Both the position numbers and the translations under genes were made by a program. DNA of 64,000 nt, taken from contig JAFGXS010000024.1 in NCBI GenBank assembly GCA_016936505.1, positions 38,917 to 102,916 of the forward strand, written 5' to 3'. Below, one piece after another: positions 10,212-19,405 of this stretch; position 1 is the first letter of the stretch; each line of letters starts with the position of its first letter. The notes beneath the pieces were generated by a model. The model ran no database searches. It was given only the letters and a program-made list of their open reading frames with translations, and had not been told where the DNA came from. This DNA comes from Bacteroidales bacterium. Lineage in GTDB: Bacteria > Bacteroidota > Bacteroidia > Bacteroidales > F082.

Positions 10212-10265
10212 AATTCGTTTCATCAAAAAAAATCCTGATTTTTGCATGCTCATCAGAAACGAATT
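10212..10265. repeat. Long-range inverted repeat in the ctaB leader (outer pair)
   Basis: Perfect 10-base arms AATTCGTTTC (10212-10221) and GAAACGAATT (10256-10265), separated by 34 AT-rich bases. It could be a late terminator-like structure of the preceding gene or a folded leader for ctaB. Confidence 0.5.
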
Positions 10266-10271
10266 ATCTTT

Positions 10272-10301
10272 CAACAACTAAGTACCTATACTTAGTTGTT
10301 G
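10272..10301. promoter_or_regulatory. 13-base perfect palindrome just upstream of ctaB
   Basis: Arms CAACAACTAAGTA (10272-10284) and TACTTAGTTGTTG (10289-10301) with a four-base spacer, ending 14 bases before the ctaB ATG. No T run follows, so it is not a typical terminator. A dimeric repressor operator or an RNA hairpin close to the start codon is possible. Confidence 0.55.
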
Positions 10302-10315
10302 ATTGCACAATTTAT

Positions 10316-11182
10316 ATGAAAAAAATATCTACACTTCTTAGTCTTCTGGCTGAACTCAACAAAGTTAGAATTACCATTGCCGTTACTTTAACTACCTTGG
10401 CAGGTTATACTTTAGCCGCTAAAACAATCGATAGCCATATTATTTTACCCCTGATTGGTATTTTCATTACAGCCTGTGGTTCTGCTGCCTTCAATCAATT
10501 TCAGGAAAAAGACAAAGACATTCTCATGCAGAGGACAAAAAACCGTCCGCTTCCTTCAGGCAGAATTAAACCAATCTGGGTACTCATTATTGCTTTTACT
10601 GAGATTATCCTGGGAACATGGATTGTCTATATAGGCAGTAATTTTGAAGCTGCATTTTTGGCCTTTCTGGCATTTGTATGGTACAATATTATATATACAC
10701 CTTTAAAACGTGTTACTGCTTTTGCCGTGATCCCAGGTAGTGTGATTGGAGCCATTCCTCCTGTTGTAGGATGGGCAGCCGGTGGCGGTTCGCTAACTGA
10801 TCCCGGATTATTTATCATTGCTTTTTTCTTTTTCATCTCACAGGTCCCCCATTTTTGGTTGCTTATGCTTAAGTACGGACAGGAATATGTTGATGCCGGA
10901 TTCCCTTCCATCACAACTACTCTAAACACGATTCAGATTAAACGGGTAACCTTTGTATGGACCATTGCCACTGCCATCAATGCTGTTTTATTGGTTGAAG
11001 CTGGTCTTTTCCAAACTTTATTTTTCAAAATGCTTGTAATTATAGGTGCACTATGGCTTGTTTTTATATTTTCAAGGCTCTTAAAAAAAGAAGAAGAACT
11101 CAAGCCTTTTCATTATTTCATGCGTCTAAATTACTTTGTATTAATTGTGATCCTATCTATGATTATAGACCCGCTGCTATAA
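10316..11182 (+). CDS. ctaB: Protoheme IX farnesyltransferase (heme O synthase)
   Basis: 288 residues with about eight or nine membrane helices. It belongs to the UbiA prenyltransferase superfamily: the allylic diphosphate/Mg site reads AFNQFQEKDKDILMQRTKNR, followed by PLPSGRI, and the second conserved loop is KYGQEYVDAGFPS, as in CtaB/CyoE. It farnesylates heme B to heme O for the heme-copper oxidase, so it serves the cyo operon 4 kb away. It is alone on its transcript or follows the GltS-like gene by 119 bases; that gap holds two perfect inverted repeats. No TAnnTTTG box was found. Confidence 0.93.
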   Translation: MKKISTLLSLLAELNKVRITIAVTLTTLAGYTLAAKTIDSHIILPLIGIFITACGSAAFNQFQEKDKDILMQRTKNRPLPSGRIKPIWVLIIAFTEIILGTWIVYIGSNFEAAFLAFLAFVWYNIIYTPLKRVTAFAVIPGSVIGAIPPVVGWAAGGGSLTDPGLFIIAFFFFISQVPHFWLLMLKYGQEYVDAGFPSITTTLNTIQIKRVTFVWTIATAINAVLLVEAGLFQTLFFKMLVIIGALWLVFIFSRLLKKEEELKPFHYFMRLNYFVLIVILSMIIDPLL

Positions 11183-11324
11183 ATTAGTTTTCAACACCTG
11201 TATAGTTGACAAGTATTAAACAGCAATTATAACACTGTATATCTGCACCGTAACCATCAAAAAATAGCCTTATTTAGAATAAAATCAAATTAGTAGCATA
11301 TGTGTGAAAATATAAATTATGTCA

Positions 11325-11332
11325 TAAATTTG
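11325..11332 (+). promoter_or_regulatory. Bacteroidota -7 promoter element for the cyd operon
   Basis: TAAATTTG matches TAnnTTTG, 25 bases before the DUF4492 ATG. It sits between weak 7-base inverted arms ATATGTG (11298-11304) and CACATAT (11340-11346), which might mark a regulator site. Confidence 0.5.
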
Positions 11333-11357
11333 TATTCTTCACATATTTAAGTACTCA

Positions 11358-11582
11358 ATGACTAAATTATTTCGCAAAGTTTTTTTCTTTTATTACGAAG
11401 GTTTTCGAAATATGACAGTTGGTAAACGTTTATGGTTAATTATCGCCATCAAGTTGTTTATCATGTTTGCCATTTTTAAAGTCTTTTTCTTTCCTAACTT
11501 CTTAAAAACCCGCTTCCATAATGATCATCAGCGAAGCGAATATGTTTTGGAACAATTAACAACACCTAATCATAAAAATTAA
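11358..11582 (+). CDS. DUF4492 family small membrane protein
   Basis: 74 residues: a basic N terminus, one strong membrane helix (about 27-46) and a short polar tail. The FFYYEGFRNMTVGKRLW sequence is the conserved core of DUF4492, a family found in Bacteroidota directly upstream of cydA. Its function is unknown; the location suggests a role in assembly or stability of the bd oxidase. The stop codon is 6 bases before the chosen cydA ATG, so translation is probably coupled. Confidence 0.85.
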   Translation: MTKLFRKVFFFYYEGFRNMTVGKRLWLIIAIKLFIMFAIFKVFFFPNFLKTRFHNDHQRSEYVLEQLTTPNHKN

Positions 11583-11588
11583 TTGCAT

Positions 11589-13127
11589 ATGGAAATTTTA
11601 AACGCGGCACTTGTTGACTGGTCCCGGGCGCAATTTGCACTAACTGCAATGTTTCACTGGTTATTTGTCCCTCTAACGCTGGGAACCAGTTTTATCATTG
11701 CAATTATGGAGACCATCTACGTTAAAACAGGAAAAGAAATCTGGAAAAGAATCACAAAGTTCTGGATGACTCTTTTTGCCATTAACTTTGCCATTGGCGT
11801 AGCCACAGGAATTATCCTCGAATTTGAGTTTGGAACCAACTGGTCCAACTACTCATGGTTTGTTGGTGACATTTTCGGTGCTCCCCTTGCAGTTGAAGGC
11901 ATTATGGCCTTTTTCATGGAGTCTACTTTTTTTGCAGTAATGTTTTTTGGCTGGAATAAAGTAAGCAAAAAATTCCACCTTATTTCAACCTGGATGGTTG
12001 CAATCGGTTCAAACCTTTCGGCTCTGTGGATATTGGTTGCCAATGCATGGATGCAGAACCCGGTAGGAATGAAGTTCAATCCGGTAACTGCCAGAAACGA
12101 AATGGTTGACTTTTGGGAAGTTTTATTCTCTCCCACAGCCATCAATAAATTCTTGCATACCGTAACATCATCTTATGTTTTATCAGCAGTATTTGTTTTA
12201 GGAGTAAGCGCATGGTTCTTATTGAAGAAAAGAAACATTGCTCTGGCTAAAAGAAGTATTGTCGTATCGTCAACCTTTGGTTTAATAATGATTATTGTTA
12301 CCATATTTAATGGCGACGAATCTGCAAGAGAGGTATACCGTACACAACCCATGAAATTTGCCTCGCTCGAGGGTTTATATTATGGTGCTCAGGCAGCTCC
12401 TCTAGTTACTTTCGGTATTTTTGATATTCACAAACCAACTATGGAAAATCAAAATCCCAAAGTATTTACCAATAAATTTGAGGTTCCTAAGCTACTCTCT
12501 TTAATGGCTACCCTCAAGCCGAATTCATACATTCCCGGAATCAATGATTTCATCAAAGGAAATGAACAATACGGCATAGTTTCCTATTTCGACCGCATTA
12601 AAATGGGCAAAGAAGCTATTGGAGCTCTTAAAGTATACCAGAAAGAAAGAGGCAAAAACGATAGTATTGCTAATGCAGCTCTGACCACTTTTAAAGAAAA
12701 TTACAAATACTTTGGTTATGGGTATTATAATGATCCATACGATCTTATTCCAAATGTTCCCTTAGTATTTTATTCATTCCATGTTATGGTCGGTTTGGGC
12801 TTCTGGTTCCTGATTCTTTTCATTCTTGGATTAGTTTTTGTTTTGAAAGACAAAGTTCAGGATAAACGATGGTTCTTACTGACAGCATTATGGACAATCC
12901 CATTAGCATGGCTGGCTTCAGAGGCCGGATGGCTTGTTAATGAAATGGGAAGACAACCATGGGTTATTCAGGATTTGATGCCAACAACAACTGCTATTTC
13001 AAACATCAACACGACATCAGTAATGATTACTTTCTTCCTGTTTGCAGTAACATTTACAGTTCTGTTTATTGCAGAGGTTCGTATTATGTTGAAACAAATT
13101 AAACAACTTAAAGATGGAGGACACTAA
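11589..13127 (+). CDS. cydA: Cytochrome bd quinol oxidase subunit I
   Basis: 512 residues from the ATG at 11589; a TTG two codons upstream (11583) would extend it and abut the previous stop, but the ATG gives the usual family start. This is the catalytic subunit of the high-affinity, non-pumping terminal oxidase. Heme ligands seen: H23 in MFHWLFVP (b595 ligand) and H190 in FLHTVTSSYVL (b558), with a methionine in FYSFHVMVGLGF. Also seen are the proton-path glutamates in APLAVEGIMAFFMEST, the quinol-loop start GDESARE, and the C-terminal GRQPWVIQDLMPT signature. It precedes cydB by 2 bases. Confidence 0.97.
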   Translation: MEILNAALVDWSRAQFALTAMFHWLFVPLTLGTSFIIAIMETIYVKTGKEIWKRITKFWMTLFAINFAIGVATGIILEFEFGTNWSNYSWFVGDIFGAPLAVEGIMAFFMESTFFAVMFFGWNKVSKKFHLISTWMVAIGSNLSALWILVANAWMQNPVGMKFNPVTARNEMVDFWEVLFSPTAINKFLHTVTSSYVLSAVFVLGVSAWFLLKKRNIALAKRSIVVSSTFGLIMIIVTIFNGDESAREVYRTQPMKFASLEGLYYGAQAAPLVTFGIFDIHKPTMENQNPKVFTNKFEVPKLLSLMATLKPNSYIPGINDFIKGNEQYGIVSYFDRIKMGKEAIGALKVYQKERGKNDSIANAALTTFKENYKYFGYGYYNDPYDLIPNVPLVFYSFHVMVGLGFWFLILFILGLVFVLKDKVQDKRWFLLTALWTIPLAWLASEAGWLVNEMGRQPWVIQDLMPTTTAISNINTTSVMITFFLFAVTFTVLFIAEVRIMLKQIKQLKDGGH

Positions 13128-13129
13128 TC

Positions 13130-14287
13130 ATGTTTGAAAACTTATCATATCTTACATTACAACATTATTGGTGGGCTATTGTTGCTCTGCTAGGTGGTAT
13201 TCTTGTCTTCTTACTCTTTATTCAGGGTGGACAAACATTGTTATATAAACTTGGTAAAACTGATAACGAAGTAAAAATGCTCGTTAATGCGCTGGGAAGA
13301 AAGTGGGATTTGACTTTCACAACTCTTGTTACTTTTGGTGGTGCTGCTTTTGCATCATTCCCCCTCTTTTACTCTACCAGTTTTGGTGGCGCTTACTGGG
13401 TTTGGATTATCATTCTGTTTGCTTTTATCCTTCAGGCTGTATCTTATGAATATCGTTCAAAAGCTGGAAACTTTTTAGGCAAAAAAACCTACGATGTTTT
13501 TCTTTTTATCAATGGCTTAATTGGAACCGTATTTTTGGGAACCGCTGTTGCAACTTTCTTTACAGGATCATTTTTCCATGTAAATGAGATGCATAGCTCG
13601 TTTTGGGATACCGATTTTGGAGGACTACTTTTGGCTCTTGATTTTGGCAGATATGCTACTTACATCAACCTATCGTTAGGGTTAGCAGTATTTTTCCTTG
13701 CCAGAGTTTTAGCCAGCATGTATTTCATCAACAGCATTGATGATAAAGTAATTAATGAAAGAAGCAAGAAAGCTATTTTTGGTAATGCCATTCCCTTCTT
13801 ATTCTTCTTCCTTTTCTTCTTAATCAATGTATTGGTTATGAAAGGATTTAATTATGATCCGCAAACCGGAGTTGTTAACATGGAAGCTTATAAATACCTC
13901 CATAACTTACTGGCAATGCCTGTAGTATTGATTATTCTTTTATTGGGTGTCGTAGCAGTACTTTGGGGAATAATCAGAGGTTATTTCTTCTATGAAAAAT
14001 GCGGTTCAAAAGCCATCTGGTTCTCGGGCATTGGCACAGTTTTGACCGTTTTTGCGCTATTTCTTACAGTCGGTTACAACCATACACCATTTTATCCTTC
14101 AGTTACTGATCTGCAAAGTTCATTAACCATTGAAAACGCTTCATCCAGTATGTACACTTTAACAGCAATGTCATACGTTTCATTACTAGTTCCTTTTGTT
14201 TTGGCTTATATCTGGTATGCATGGTCATCCATGAACAAACAGGATATAACAGCCAAAGAAATGGAAGAAGATACACATGCGTATTAA
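13130..14287 (+). CDS. cydB: Cytochrome bd quinol oxidase subunit II
   Basis: 385 residues with about eight or nine membrane helices, the pseudo-symmetric partner of CydA. Its start (YLTLQHYWWAIVALLGGILVF) and the QAVSYEYRSKAGN segment are typical of the family. It stabilises the di-heme site of CydA and holds no catalytic residues by itself. It starts two bases after the cydA stop, showing tight operon structure. Confidence 0.95.
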   Translation: MFENLSYLTLQHYWWAIVALLGGILVFLLFIQGGQTLLYKLGKTDNEVKMLVNALGRKWDLTFTTLVTFGGAAFASFPLFYSTSFGGAYWVWIIILFAFILQAVSYEYRSKAGNFLGKKTYDVFLFINGLIGTVFLGTAVATFFTGSFFHVNEMHSSFWDTDFGGLLLALDFGRYATYINLSLGLAVFFLARVLASMYFINSIDDKVINERSKKAIFGNAIPFLFFFLFFLINVLVMKGFNYDPQTGVVNMEAYKYLHNLLAMPVVLIILLLGVVAVLWGIIRGYFFYEKCGSKAIWFSGIGTVLTVFALFLTVGYNHTPFYPSVTDLQSSLTIENASSSMYTLTAMSYVSLLVPFVLAYIWYAWSSMNKQDITAKEMEEDTHAY

Positions 14288-14311
14288 TTTAGAACTTAAA
14301 AAAGTATTACT

Positions 14312-14428
14312 ATGCTGAAAGAAATAATTATGTTTTTTACATGGCCCGTGATTATTTGGTTTTCATACAAAATGACCCGGGTAGCATTAAAAAAGTTTGA
14401 GAAAGTTGAAGAAGCTTCTCAAGAATAA
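14312..14428 (+). CDS. CydX-like 38-residue membrane peptide
   Basis: A short frame 24 bases after cydB reads MLKEIIMFFTWPVIIWFSYK and continues with a basic then acidic tail (38 residues, TAA at 14426-14428). It is one hydrophobic helix with two tryptophans and a charged C-terminal tail, the same size and layout as the CydX/CydS accessory subunits that follow cydAB in other phyla and stabilise the hemes. It lies inside the operon, before the terminator. Homology to CydX cannot be shown by eye; the assignment rests on position, size and topology. Confidence 0.7.
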   Translation: MLKEIIMFFTWPVIIWFSYKMTRVALKKFEKVEEASQE

Positions 14429-14442
14429 AAACGAAAGACTAC

Positions 14443-14476
14443 AAAAAGCCGCTGATAAATATCAGCGGCTTTTTTT
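14443..14476. terminator. Bidirectional terminator between the cyd and hyd operons
   Basis: Perfect stem with core GCCGCTGAT / ATCAGCGGC, loop AAAT (14457-14460), A run before and T run after. It can end both convergent operons. Confidence 0.9.
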
Positions 14477-14509
14477 ACAAACTACATTTATGATAAATCA
14501 AAATGCTTT

Positions 14510-15583
14510 TTAATTCCTCTTTGTAAAATGTCTCGAATTACCCTGTTCGTTATAAGCAACCTTTCCTCCTGCTCTTTGTACGATATTTTCAATGGACAGT
14601 TTACTATCACTAGCTTCTTCATTAATTCCGGGTTTGTTTTCGTACAAAGAATAAAGTTCCCTGTAAATTCCCGGTGTAATGTTTGGCATCAATACATTAG
14701 CACCGGCATGCAGCGCCATTTCACGTCCACCATTCACCAAAGATTGCATGGCCGTTGTGGAAGCTATATTGATGTCTTTCATCATTATTCTTAAGATAGC
14801 AATCATCTTTAAGGTCCAGTCCAGACGCTGTTTTTTGGATGGGAGGCTTTCATGATATTGATAAAACAGAGTATCGACATGTTCAATATAAGGCCCCATG
14901 CCACACATATCAATATCCAAATCACGCATAAAAAGTAAATCATCAGCAAGGTTTTCCAAAGTTTGAAAGGGAGCACCAATCATGACACCTGTGCCCGTTT
15001 GATAGCCACATTGTTTTAAATCATGAAGTGCTTGTAACCTTTTTTCATAACTATGCTTTGAATTGTTGGGATGTAGCTTTTGGTACAGATTTTTGCCCGA
15101 TGCTTCAATCCTGAGCAAATAGCGGATGGCACCGGCATCTTTCCATTGCTGATATACTTCTTTGGTTTGTTCTCCGCACGATAAGGTAACCCCTAGTGTT
15201 CCTTCACCGATATGCTCAATTCTTTGTAAAACATGGGAAATACCTTCTGTAAATTCTTCACTTTGCAGCTCACCACTTTGAATCACAATAGAACCTAAAT
15301 TATTTGCAACAGCAAAGCGAATAGCCCGATCGACTTCTTCGTCACTCAGCATAAAACGCTTCACATTTTTATTGGCTGCCCGAATGCCACAGTAATAGCA
15401 ATTTTTATTACATCTATTGGAAAGCTCTATTAGTCCGCGCAAATGAACTTTATTCCCAATATATTTTGCTTTTATTTGAGCCGCTTTGTTCAGAATCAAA
15501 TCCGTTTGTTTACTATTTAATAATTCTACAAGTGACTCTTTATCTAAACGTTCTTCTTTCAATATTAATGCTACAGAAGACAT
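14510..15583 (-). CDS. hydE: [FeFe] hydrogenase H-cluster maturase HydE (radical SAM)
   Basis: 357 residues. Radical SAM protein with CxxxCxxC at C58, C62 and C65 (CNKNCYYCGI), then the HydE-type IVIQSGE and EASGKNLYQKLHPNN segments. Together with HydG and HydF it builds the 2Fe subcluster of the H-cluster; HydE processes the HydG product to an Fe(I)-type intermediate. It is the last gene of the hyd operon, 1 base after hydF, followed by the shared terminator. BioB is excluded by these HydE-type segments and the context. Confidence 0.95.
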   Translation of the reverse strand: MSSVALILKEERLDKESLVELLNSKQTDLILNKAAQIKAKYIGNKVHLRGLIELSNRCNKNCYYCGIRAANKNVKRFMLSDEEVDRAIRFAVANNLGSIVIQSGELQSEEFTEGISHVLQRIEHIGEGTLGVTLSCGEQTKEVYQQWKDAGAIRYLLRIEASGKNLYQKLHPNNSKHSYEKRLQALHDLKQCGYQTGTGVMIGAPFQTLENLADDLLFMRDLDIDMCGMGPYIEHVDTLFYQYHESLPSKKQRLDWTLKMIAILRIMMKDINIASTTAMQSLVNGGREMALHAGANVLMPNITPGIYRELYSLYENKPGINEEASDSKLSIENIVQRAGGKVAYNEQGNSRHFTKRN

Positions 15584-15584
15584 A

Positions 15585-16799
15585 CTATTTTACGCTGTTT
15601 AAATTGATAAATGGGCGAATCGCTCTTTCAAAAATGCCATTCATGTAAGCAATAGCCATACCATAATTTGAAACAGGAACGCCAGAATCTATTGCTGGTT
15701 TCAAACGGTTTTTTAACTGTTTTTGCGTAACAACACAACCTCCACATTGAATAACCATGGCATAATCGGTTACTGGCCTTTTCAGCTGATCTAAACCTGC
15801 TACAACATCAAACTCAATTTCTTTTCCTGAAAAGGATTGAATCCAACTTGGTAGCTTGTATCTTCCAATATCCTCACAACTTACATGATGAGTACAGGAT
15901 TCAAGTAACAATACCCGATCACCATTTTGAAGTTCGGAAAGTTTAGGTGTTCCTTCAATATATTTATCGAAATTGGCACGCATTCGTGCAAATACGATAC
16001 TAAATCCTGTCAAGGGAATTTCATTAGGAATTAATTTGGAAACAAGACCAAAAGCCTGACTGTCAGTTACAGCCAGGGCCGGCTTCAAGCCCAGCCCCAT
16101 AAAATCCTTAAGTTCTGTTTCTCTAACAGTGACACAAACACAATGATGATCCAGGACATCGCGCCAAGCCATCACCTGAGGTAAAATCATCCGGCCTTCA
16201 GGGGCTTCAGAATCAATGGGCGTAATGAGCAATACTAAATCTTTAGGTTTTAATAAACCATCGAATAAAGCGGGTTTCATGTAAACCGATTGAGGAATGG
16301 CCTTTTTAATTTTTTCAGTTACAAATTCAAGGCTTCCCGGTTCCAAAACGCTAATATCAAAAGTTTCTACCAGAGTTTCCCGGGCAATAACTTTTCGGGT
16401 TTCGTCCAACAGAGATTGCTGGTCTGCCTTGTTGTGAAAAATAACATACGGTACCTCAAGTCTATTGAATTCCGTTATAAGTTTTTGCTCAAAAGAACCA
16501 AAATTATTTTCCGAAAGGAGCAAAACAGCTAAATCGATATGATTGAGAACATCCATTGTTTTTTGGACTCGCTTGCTTCCCAACTCTCCAACATCATCAA
16601 CTCCAGCTGTATCTACGATAATTGCAGGACCAACGCCAAAAATTTCTACTGATTTCTTTACCGGATCGGTGGTGGTTCCGGCAACTTCCGAAACAATAGC
16701 CACATCCTGACCTGTTATTCTGTTGATAAAGGAACTTTTCCCGTTGTTTCGACGTCCGAAAATACCAATATGGGGTTTTAAATCTTTTCCTTTTTGCAT
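15585..16799 (-). CDS. hydF: [FeFe] hydrogenase maturation GTPase HydF
   Basis: 404 residues. The N-terminal GTPase domain has a P-loop GRRNNGKSS (15-23), switch residues GTTTDPV and DTAGVDD. The middle is a dimerisation domain and the C-terminal part binds the [4Fe-4S] cluster that carries the 2Fe precursor to apo-HydA. Cluster residues seen are C302, H304, C352 and C355; the usual CxH...HCxxC motif here reads CxH...QCGGC, with Q351 at the histidine position. Located between hydG and hydE, as in many maturation operons. Confidence 0.95.
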   Translation of the reverse strand: MQKGKDLKPHIGIFGRRNNGKSSFINRITGQDVAIVSEVAGTTTDPVKKSVEIFGVGPAIIVDTAGVDDVGELGSKRVQKTMDVLNHIDLAVLLLSENNFGSFEQKLITEFNRLEVPYVIFHNKADQQSLLDETRKVIARETLVETFDISVLEPGSLEFVTEKIKKAIPQSVYMKPALFDGLLKPKDLVLLITPIDSEAPEGRMILPQVMAWRDVLDHHCVCVTVRETELKDFMGLGLKPALAVTDSQAFGLVSKLIPNEIPLTGFSIVFARMRANFDKYIEGTPKLSELQNGDRVLLLESCTHHVSCEDIGRYKLPSWIQSFSGKEIEFDVVAGLDQLKRPVTDYAMVIQCGGCVVTQKQLKNRLKPAIDSGVPVSNYGMAIAYMNGIFERAIRPFINLNSVK

Positions 16800-16834
16800 C
16801 GCTTCAATTCATTTAAATGGTTCACAACATTGAA

Positions 16835-18262
16835 TCAAAAATACAAATCGCGCTCACCCTGTTTTATTCTTTCCACCCGCATCCGAACTGAGGATTCCAG
16901 TTTAGTTTCGTGAAGACTTTCTATATTTTTTTCTATGAGTTTCCAACCTTTGGCAGCTGTTTCCTCTCCGGCATAATCAATAATATACTCGGCAAGAGTA
17001 AGAATTGCATTAGGGGTACAAAAGCGTTTGATGAAACCGGGCACTGAAAACTCCATGAAATGCTCACCCGTCCTGCCTTTACGGTAGCATGCCGTACAAA
17101 ATGAGGGCAAATAATCGTGCTCTAAAAGTTCATCTATAACTTCACCCAGCGATCGATCATCATTGATTAGGAATTGTTCTTTTTTTAAATCCTGATGGTT
17201 GTTTTCAACTTCAGAATACGCTCCCATTTCAATTTTTGTCCCAGCATCAATTTGCGAGCAACCATATTGCAAAACTTCCTGGCGGATGTGTGCCTTCTCA
17301 CGAGCTGTTAAAATCATACCTGTATATGGAACTGCAAGCCGAAGAATAGCAACGATACGGGTAAAGTCATCATCACTGACCAGATAATCGGGGTTCAGTT
17401 TAAATTCTGAAGCGTCCTGCAAGCGTGGAAATGATATGGTATGAGGGCCGACGTTATAACAGGCTTCAAGATGATTGGTATGCCTAACCAAACCCATTAC
17501 TTCAAACCGCCAGTCGTACAAGCCAAAAAGAGCTCCAATGCCTACATCGTCTAAACCAGCTTCCTGTGCACGGTCGAGCGACACTAATCGGTTATCGAAA
17601 TTCATCTTTCGTCCCCCTTTATGGTAAATTTTGTAAGCCTCTGGATGATAGGTCTCCTGAAAAACCTGATATGTTCCGATGCCAGCTTCTTTCACGGTTC
17701 TAAAACCATCAATAGTCAAAGGAGCTGCATTTATGTTTACCCTTCTGATCTCTCCGTTCCCGGTTTTTACATCATAAACGGTTTTCACCGTTTCTGCAAT
17801 ATATTCAGGTGTATATTTAGGATGTTCACCATAAACCAAAATCAATCGTTTTTGACCATTCTGTTCCAGAGCTTTCACATTGCTAATAAGTTCCTTTTTT
17901 GAAAGTGTTTTTCTTATGGCTTCTTTGTTTGAGCTTTTAAAACCACAATACTCACAGTTATTGATGCAATAGTTTCCCACATAGAGAGGTGCAAATAAAA
18001 CAATACGTTTACCATAAACCTTTTCTTTCAGCTTGCGGGCAGCGGCTTTAATTATTTCAATTTGTTCGGGGGTATTGGCTTGAATAAGGTTCGCTACTTC
18101 CTCTAGATTTAATCGTTTTTTATTCAACGATTTGGCTATAATTTCATTGACCCTTTCATTGGTAGACTTGGCATTATTTAAGTAAGACCAAATTTCATCA
18201 GAATCAATAAATGGAACTTCACGTTGGTCCGGTATGCTGTATGTTTCAGGATTAAATTTCAT
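16835..18262 (-). CDS. hydG: [FeFe] hydrogenase maturase HydG (radical SAM tyrosine lyase)
   Basis: 475 residues. Radical SAM motif CxxxCxxC at C99, C103 and C106, and the C-terminal C-x2-C-x22-C motif (C389, C392, C415) that binds the second cluster where CO and cyanide are made from tyrosine. This second motif and the SFPRLQDASEF segment separate HydG from its relative ThiH. It yields the Fe(CO)2CN synthon for the H-cluster. It lies 11 bases after the receiver-kinase gene and 35 bases before hydF. Confidence 0.96.
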   Translation of the reverse strand: MKFNPETYSIPDQREVPFIDSDEIWSYLNNAKSTNERVNEIIAKSLNKKRLNLEEVANLIQANTPEQIEIIKAAARKLKEKVYGKRIVLFAPLYVGNYCINNCEYCGFKSSNKEAIRKTLSKKELISNVKALEQNGQKRLILVYGEHPKYTPEYIAETVKTVYDVKTGNGEIRRVNINAAPLTIDGFRTVKEAGIGTYQVFQETYHPEAYKIYHKGGRKMNFDNRLVSLDRAQEAGLDDVGIGALFGLYDWRFEVMGLVRHTNHLEACYNVGPHTISFPRLQDASEFKLNPDYLVSDDDFTRIVAILRLAVPYTGMILTAREKAHIRQEVLQYGCSQIDAGTKIEMGAYSEVENNHQDLKKEQFLINDDRSLGEVIDELLEHDYLPSFCTACYRKGRTGEHFMEFSVPGFIKRFCTPNAILTLAEYIIDYAGEETAAKGWKLIEKNIESLHETKLESSVRMRVERIKQGERDLYF

Positions 18263-18273
18263 GGCCTGATGAT

Positions 18274-19395
18274 TTAAATTATAGGTAATGTTATTTTAAA
18301 TGTGGTTCCCAATCTTGGCTGACTGCTTACGTCGATTGTTCCACGATACAAATCCACCATTTTCTTAACAATGGAAAGTCCCAGCCCGGAACCATTTATA
18401 TTTTGTGTTTCGTTTGTTTTGATGCGAGAAAACTCAGCAAACAATTTCGGCAAATCTTCCTGATCAATACCAATGCCTGTATCAGAAACTCTAATCATCA
18501 GGTTGTTACCTTTTTGCTTCACTTCAAATTGAACCTCCCCGTTTTTTCGGTTATATTTTACTGCATTGGAAAGTAAATTATTAAATATTATTTCCATTTC
18601 ATCAGGATCTGCTGTTAACTGAACCTCATCTTCCAGGTTGGTAATGATTTCGATATTGCTTTGTATGGCCAACGGCATAACTGTATCCACCGCCATTCTT
18701 GCTAAATAATTAAGGTTCACATTTTGAAGTTTTCTTGACTTTTTTCCGGATTCGAGTCTTGTTAAATCGAGCATATCCATAATCAGTCCACGCATGGCCT
18801 TGATACGAACCAGCGAACGATCAATCATGCTCATGTATTCGGTAATATTTTCACCTGCTTGCTTTTCTTTCATAATTTCAAGATAACCTTCCACAGCATT
18901 CAATGGCGATTTTAGTTCGTGTGATAGAACCGACAAAAAACGAAACCGAATCTGCCGTCCTTCTTCCTTCATCTTGCGAGTCATTCGCATGAGAAACAAG
19001 TGCTTACTAATGTTCTCAATTGCGGACTTAACTTCGTCAGGAGTAAAAGGTTTTGGAATGAAATTATAGGCACCGAGGGTTGTTGCCTTAACTGCAATTT
19101 CCAGCGAAGCATAAGATGTTATCATCATTACAGCAATATCAAGCGACATTTTGTTAATTTTCTCGAGCACTTCAATGCCTTGTATCCCTGGAAGTTTATT
19201 GTCCAATAAAATAATATCAATTTCATGGTGTGTAATCATATTAAGTGCCGATTCTCCGGTTTCAGCATCCATCACTTCAAAAGAAAAATCTTCATCCATA
19301 AATGGAAAACCCACTGTATAATTTTTCAGAACACGTTGAACACCTGACCTTATTCCAGGCTCATCATCCACTACTAAAACCTTTAACTTTTCCAT
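18274..19395 (-). CDS. Receiver-histidine kinase hybrid (REC-HisKA-HATPase)
   Basis: 373 residues, soluble, no membrane segment. The receiver domain comes first (phosphoacceptor D65 in IILLDNKLPG, K115 in the IPKPF sequence), followed by a linker helix and a HisKA domain with H159 in SHELKSPLN, then an HATPase domain ending with GSGLGLSIVKKM. A receiver placed before the kinase means it takes a signal from another kinase, the likely donor being the hydrogenase-like kinase two genes upstream. No DNA-binding domain. Embedded in the hyd operon between a single-domain receiver (10 bases) and hydG (11 bases). Confidence 0.9.
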   Translation of the reverse strand: MEKLKVLVVDDEPGIRSGVQRVLKNYTVGFPFMDEDFSFEVMDAETGESALNMITHHEIDIILLDNKLPGIQGIEVLEKINKMSLDIAVMMITSYASLEIAVKATTLGAYNFIPKPFTPDEVKSAIENISKHLFLMRMTRKMKEEGRQIRFRFLSVLSHELKSPLNAVEGYLEIMKEKQAGENITEYMSMIDRSLVRIKAMRGLIMDMLDLTRLESGKKSRKLQNVNLNYLARMAVDTVMPLAIQSNIEIITNLEDEVQLTADPDEMEIIFNNLLSNAVKYNRKNGEVQFEVKQKGNNLMIRVSDTGIGIDQEDLPKLFAEFSRIKTNETQNINGSGLGLSIVKKMVDLYRGTIDVSSQPRLGTTFKITLPII

Positions 19396-19405
19396 AACAA
19401 TGTGG

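Noticed and set aside
11583..11588. TTG start for cydA
   Set aside because: Adds only two residues; the ATG at 11589 gives the normal CydA start.
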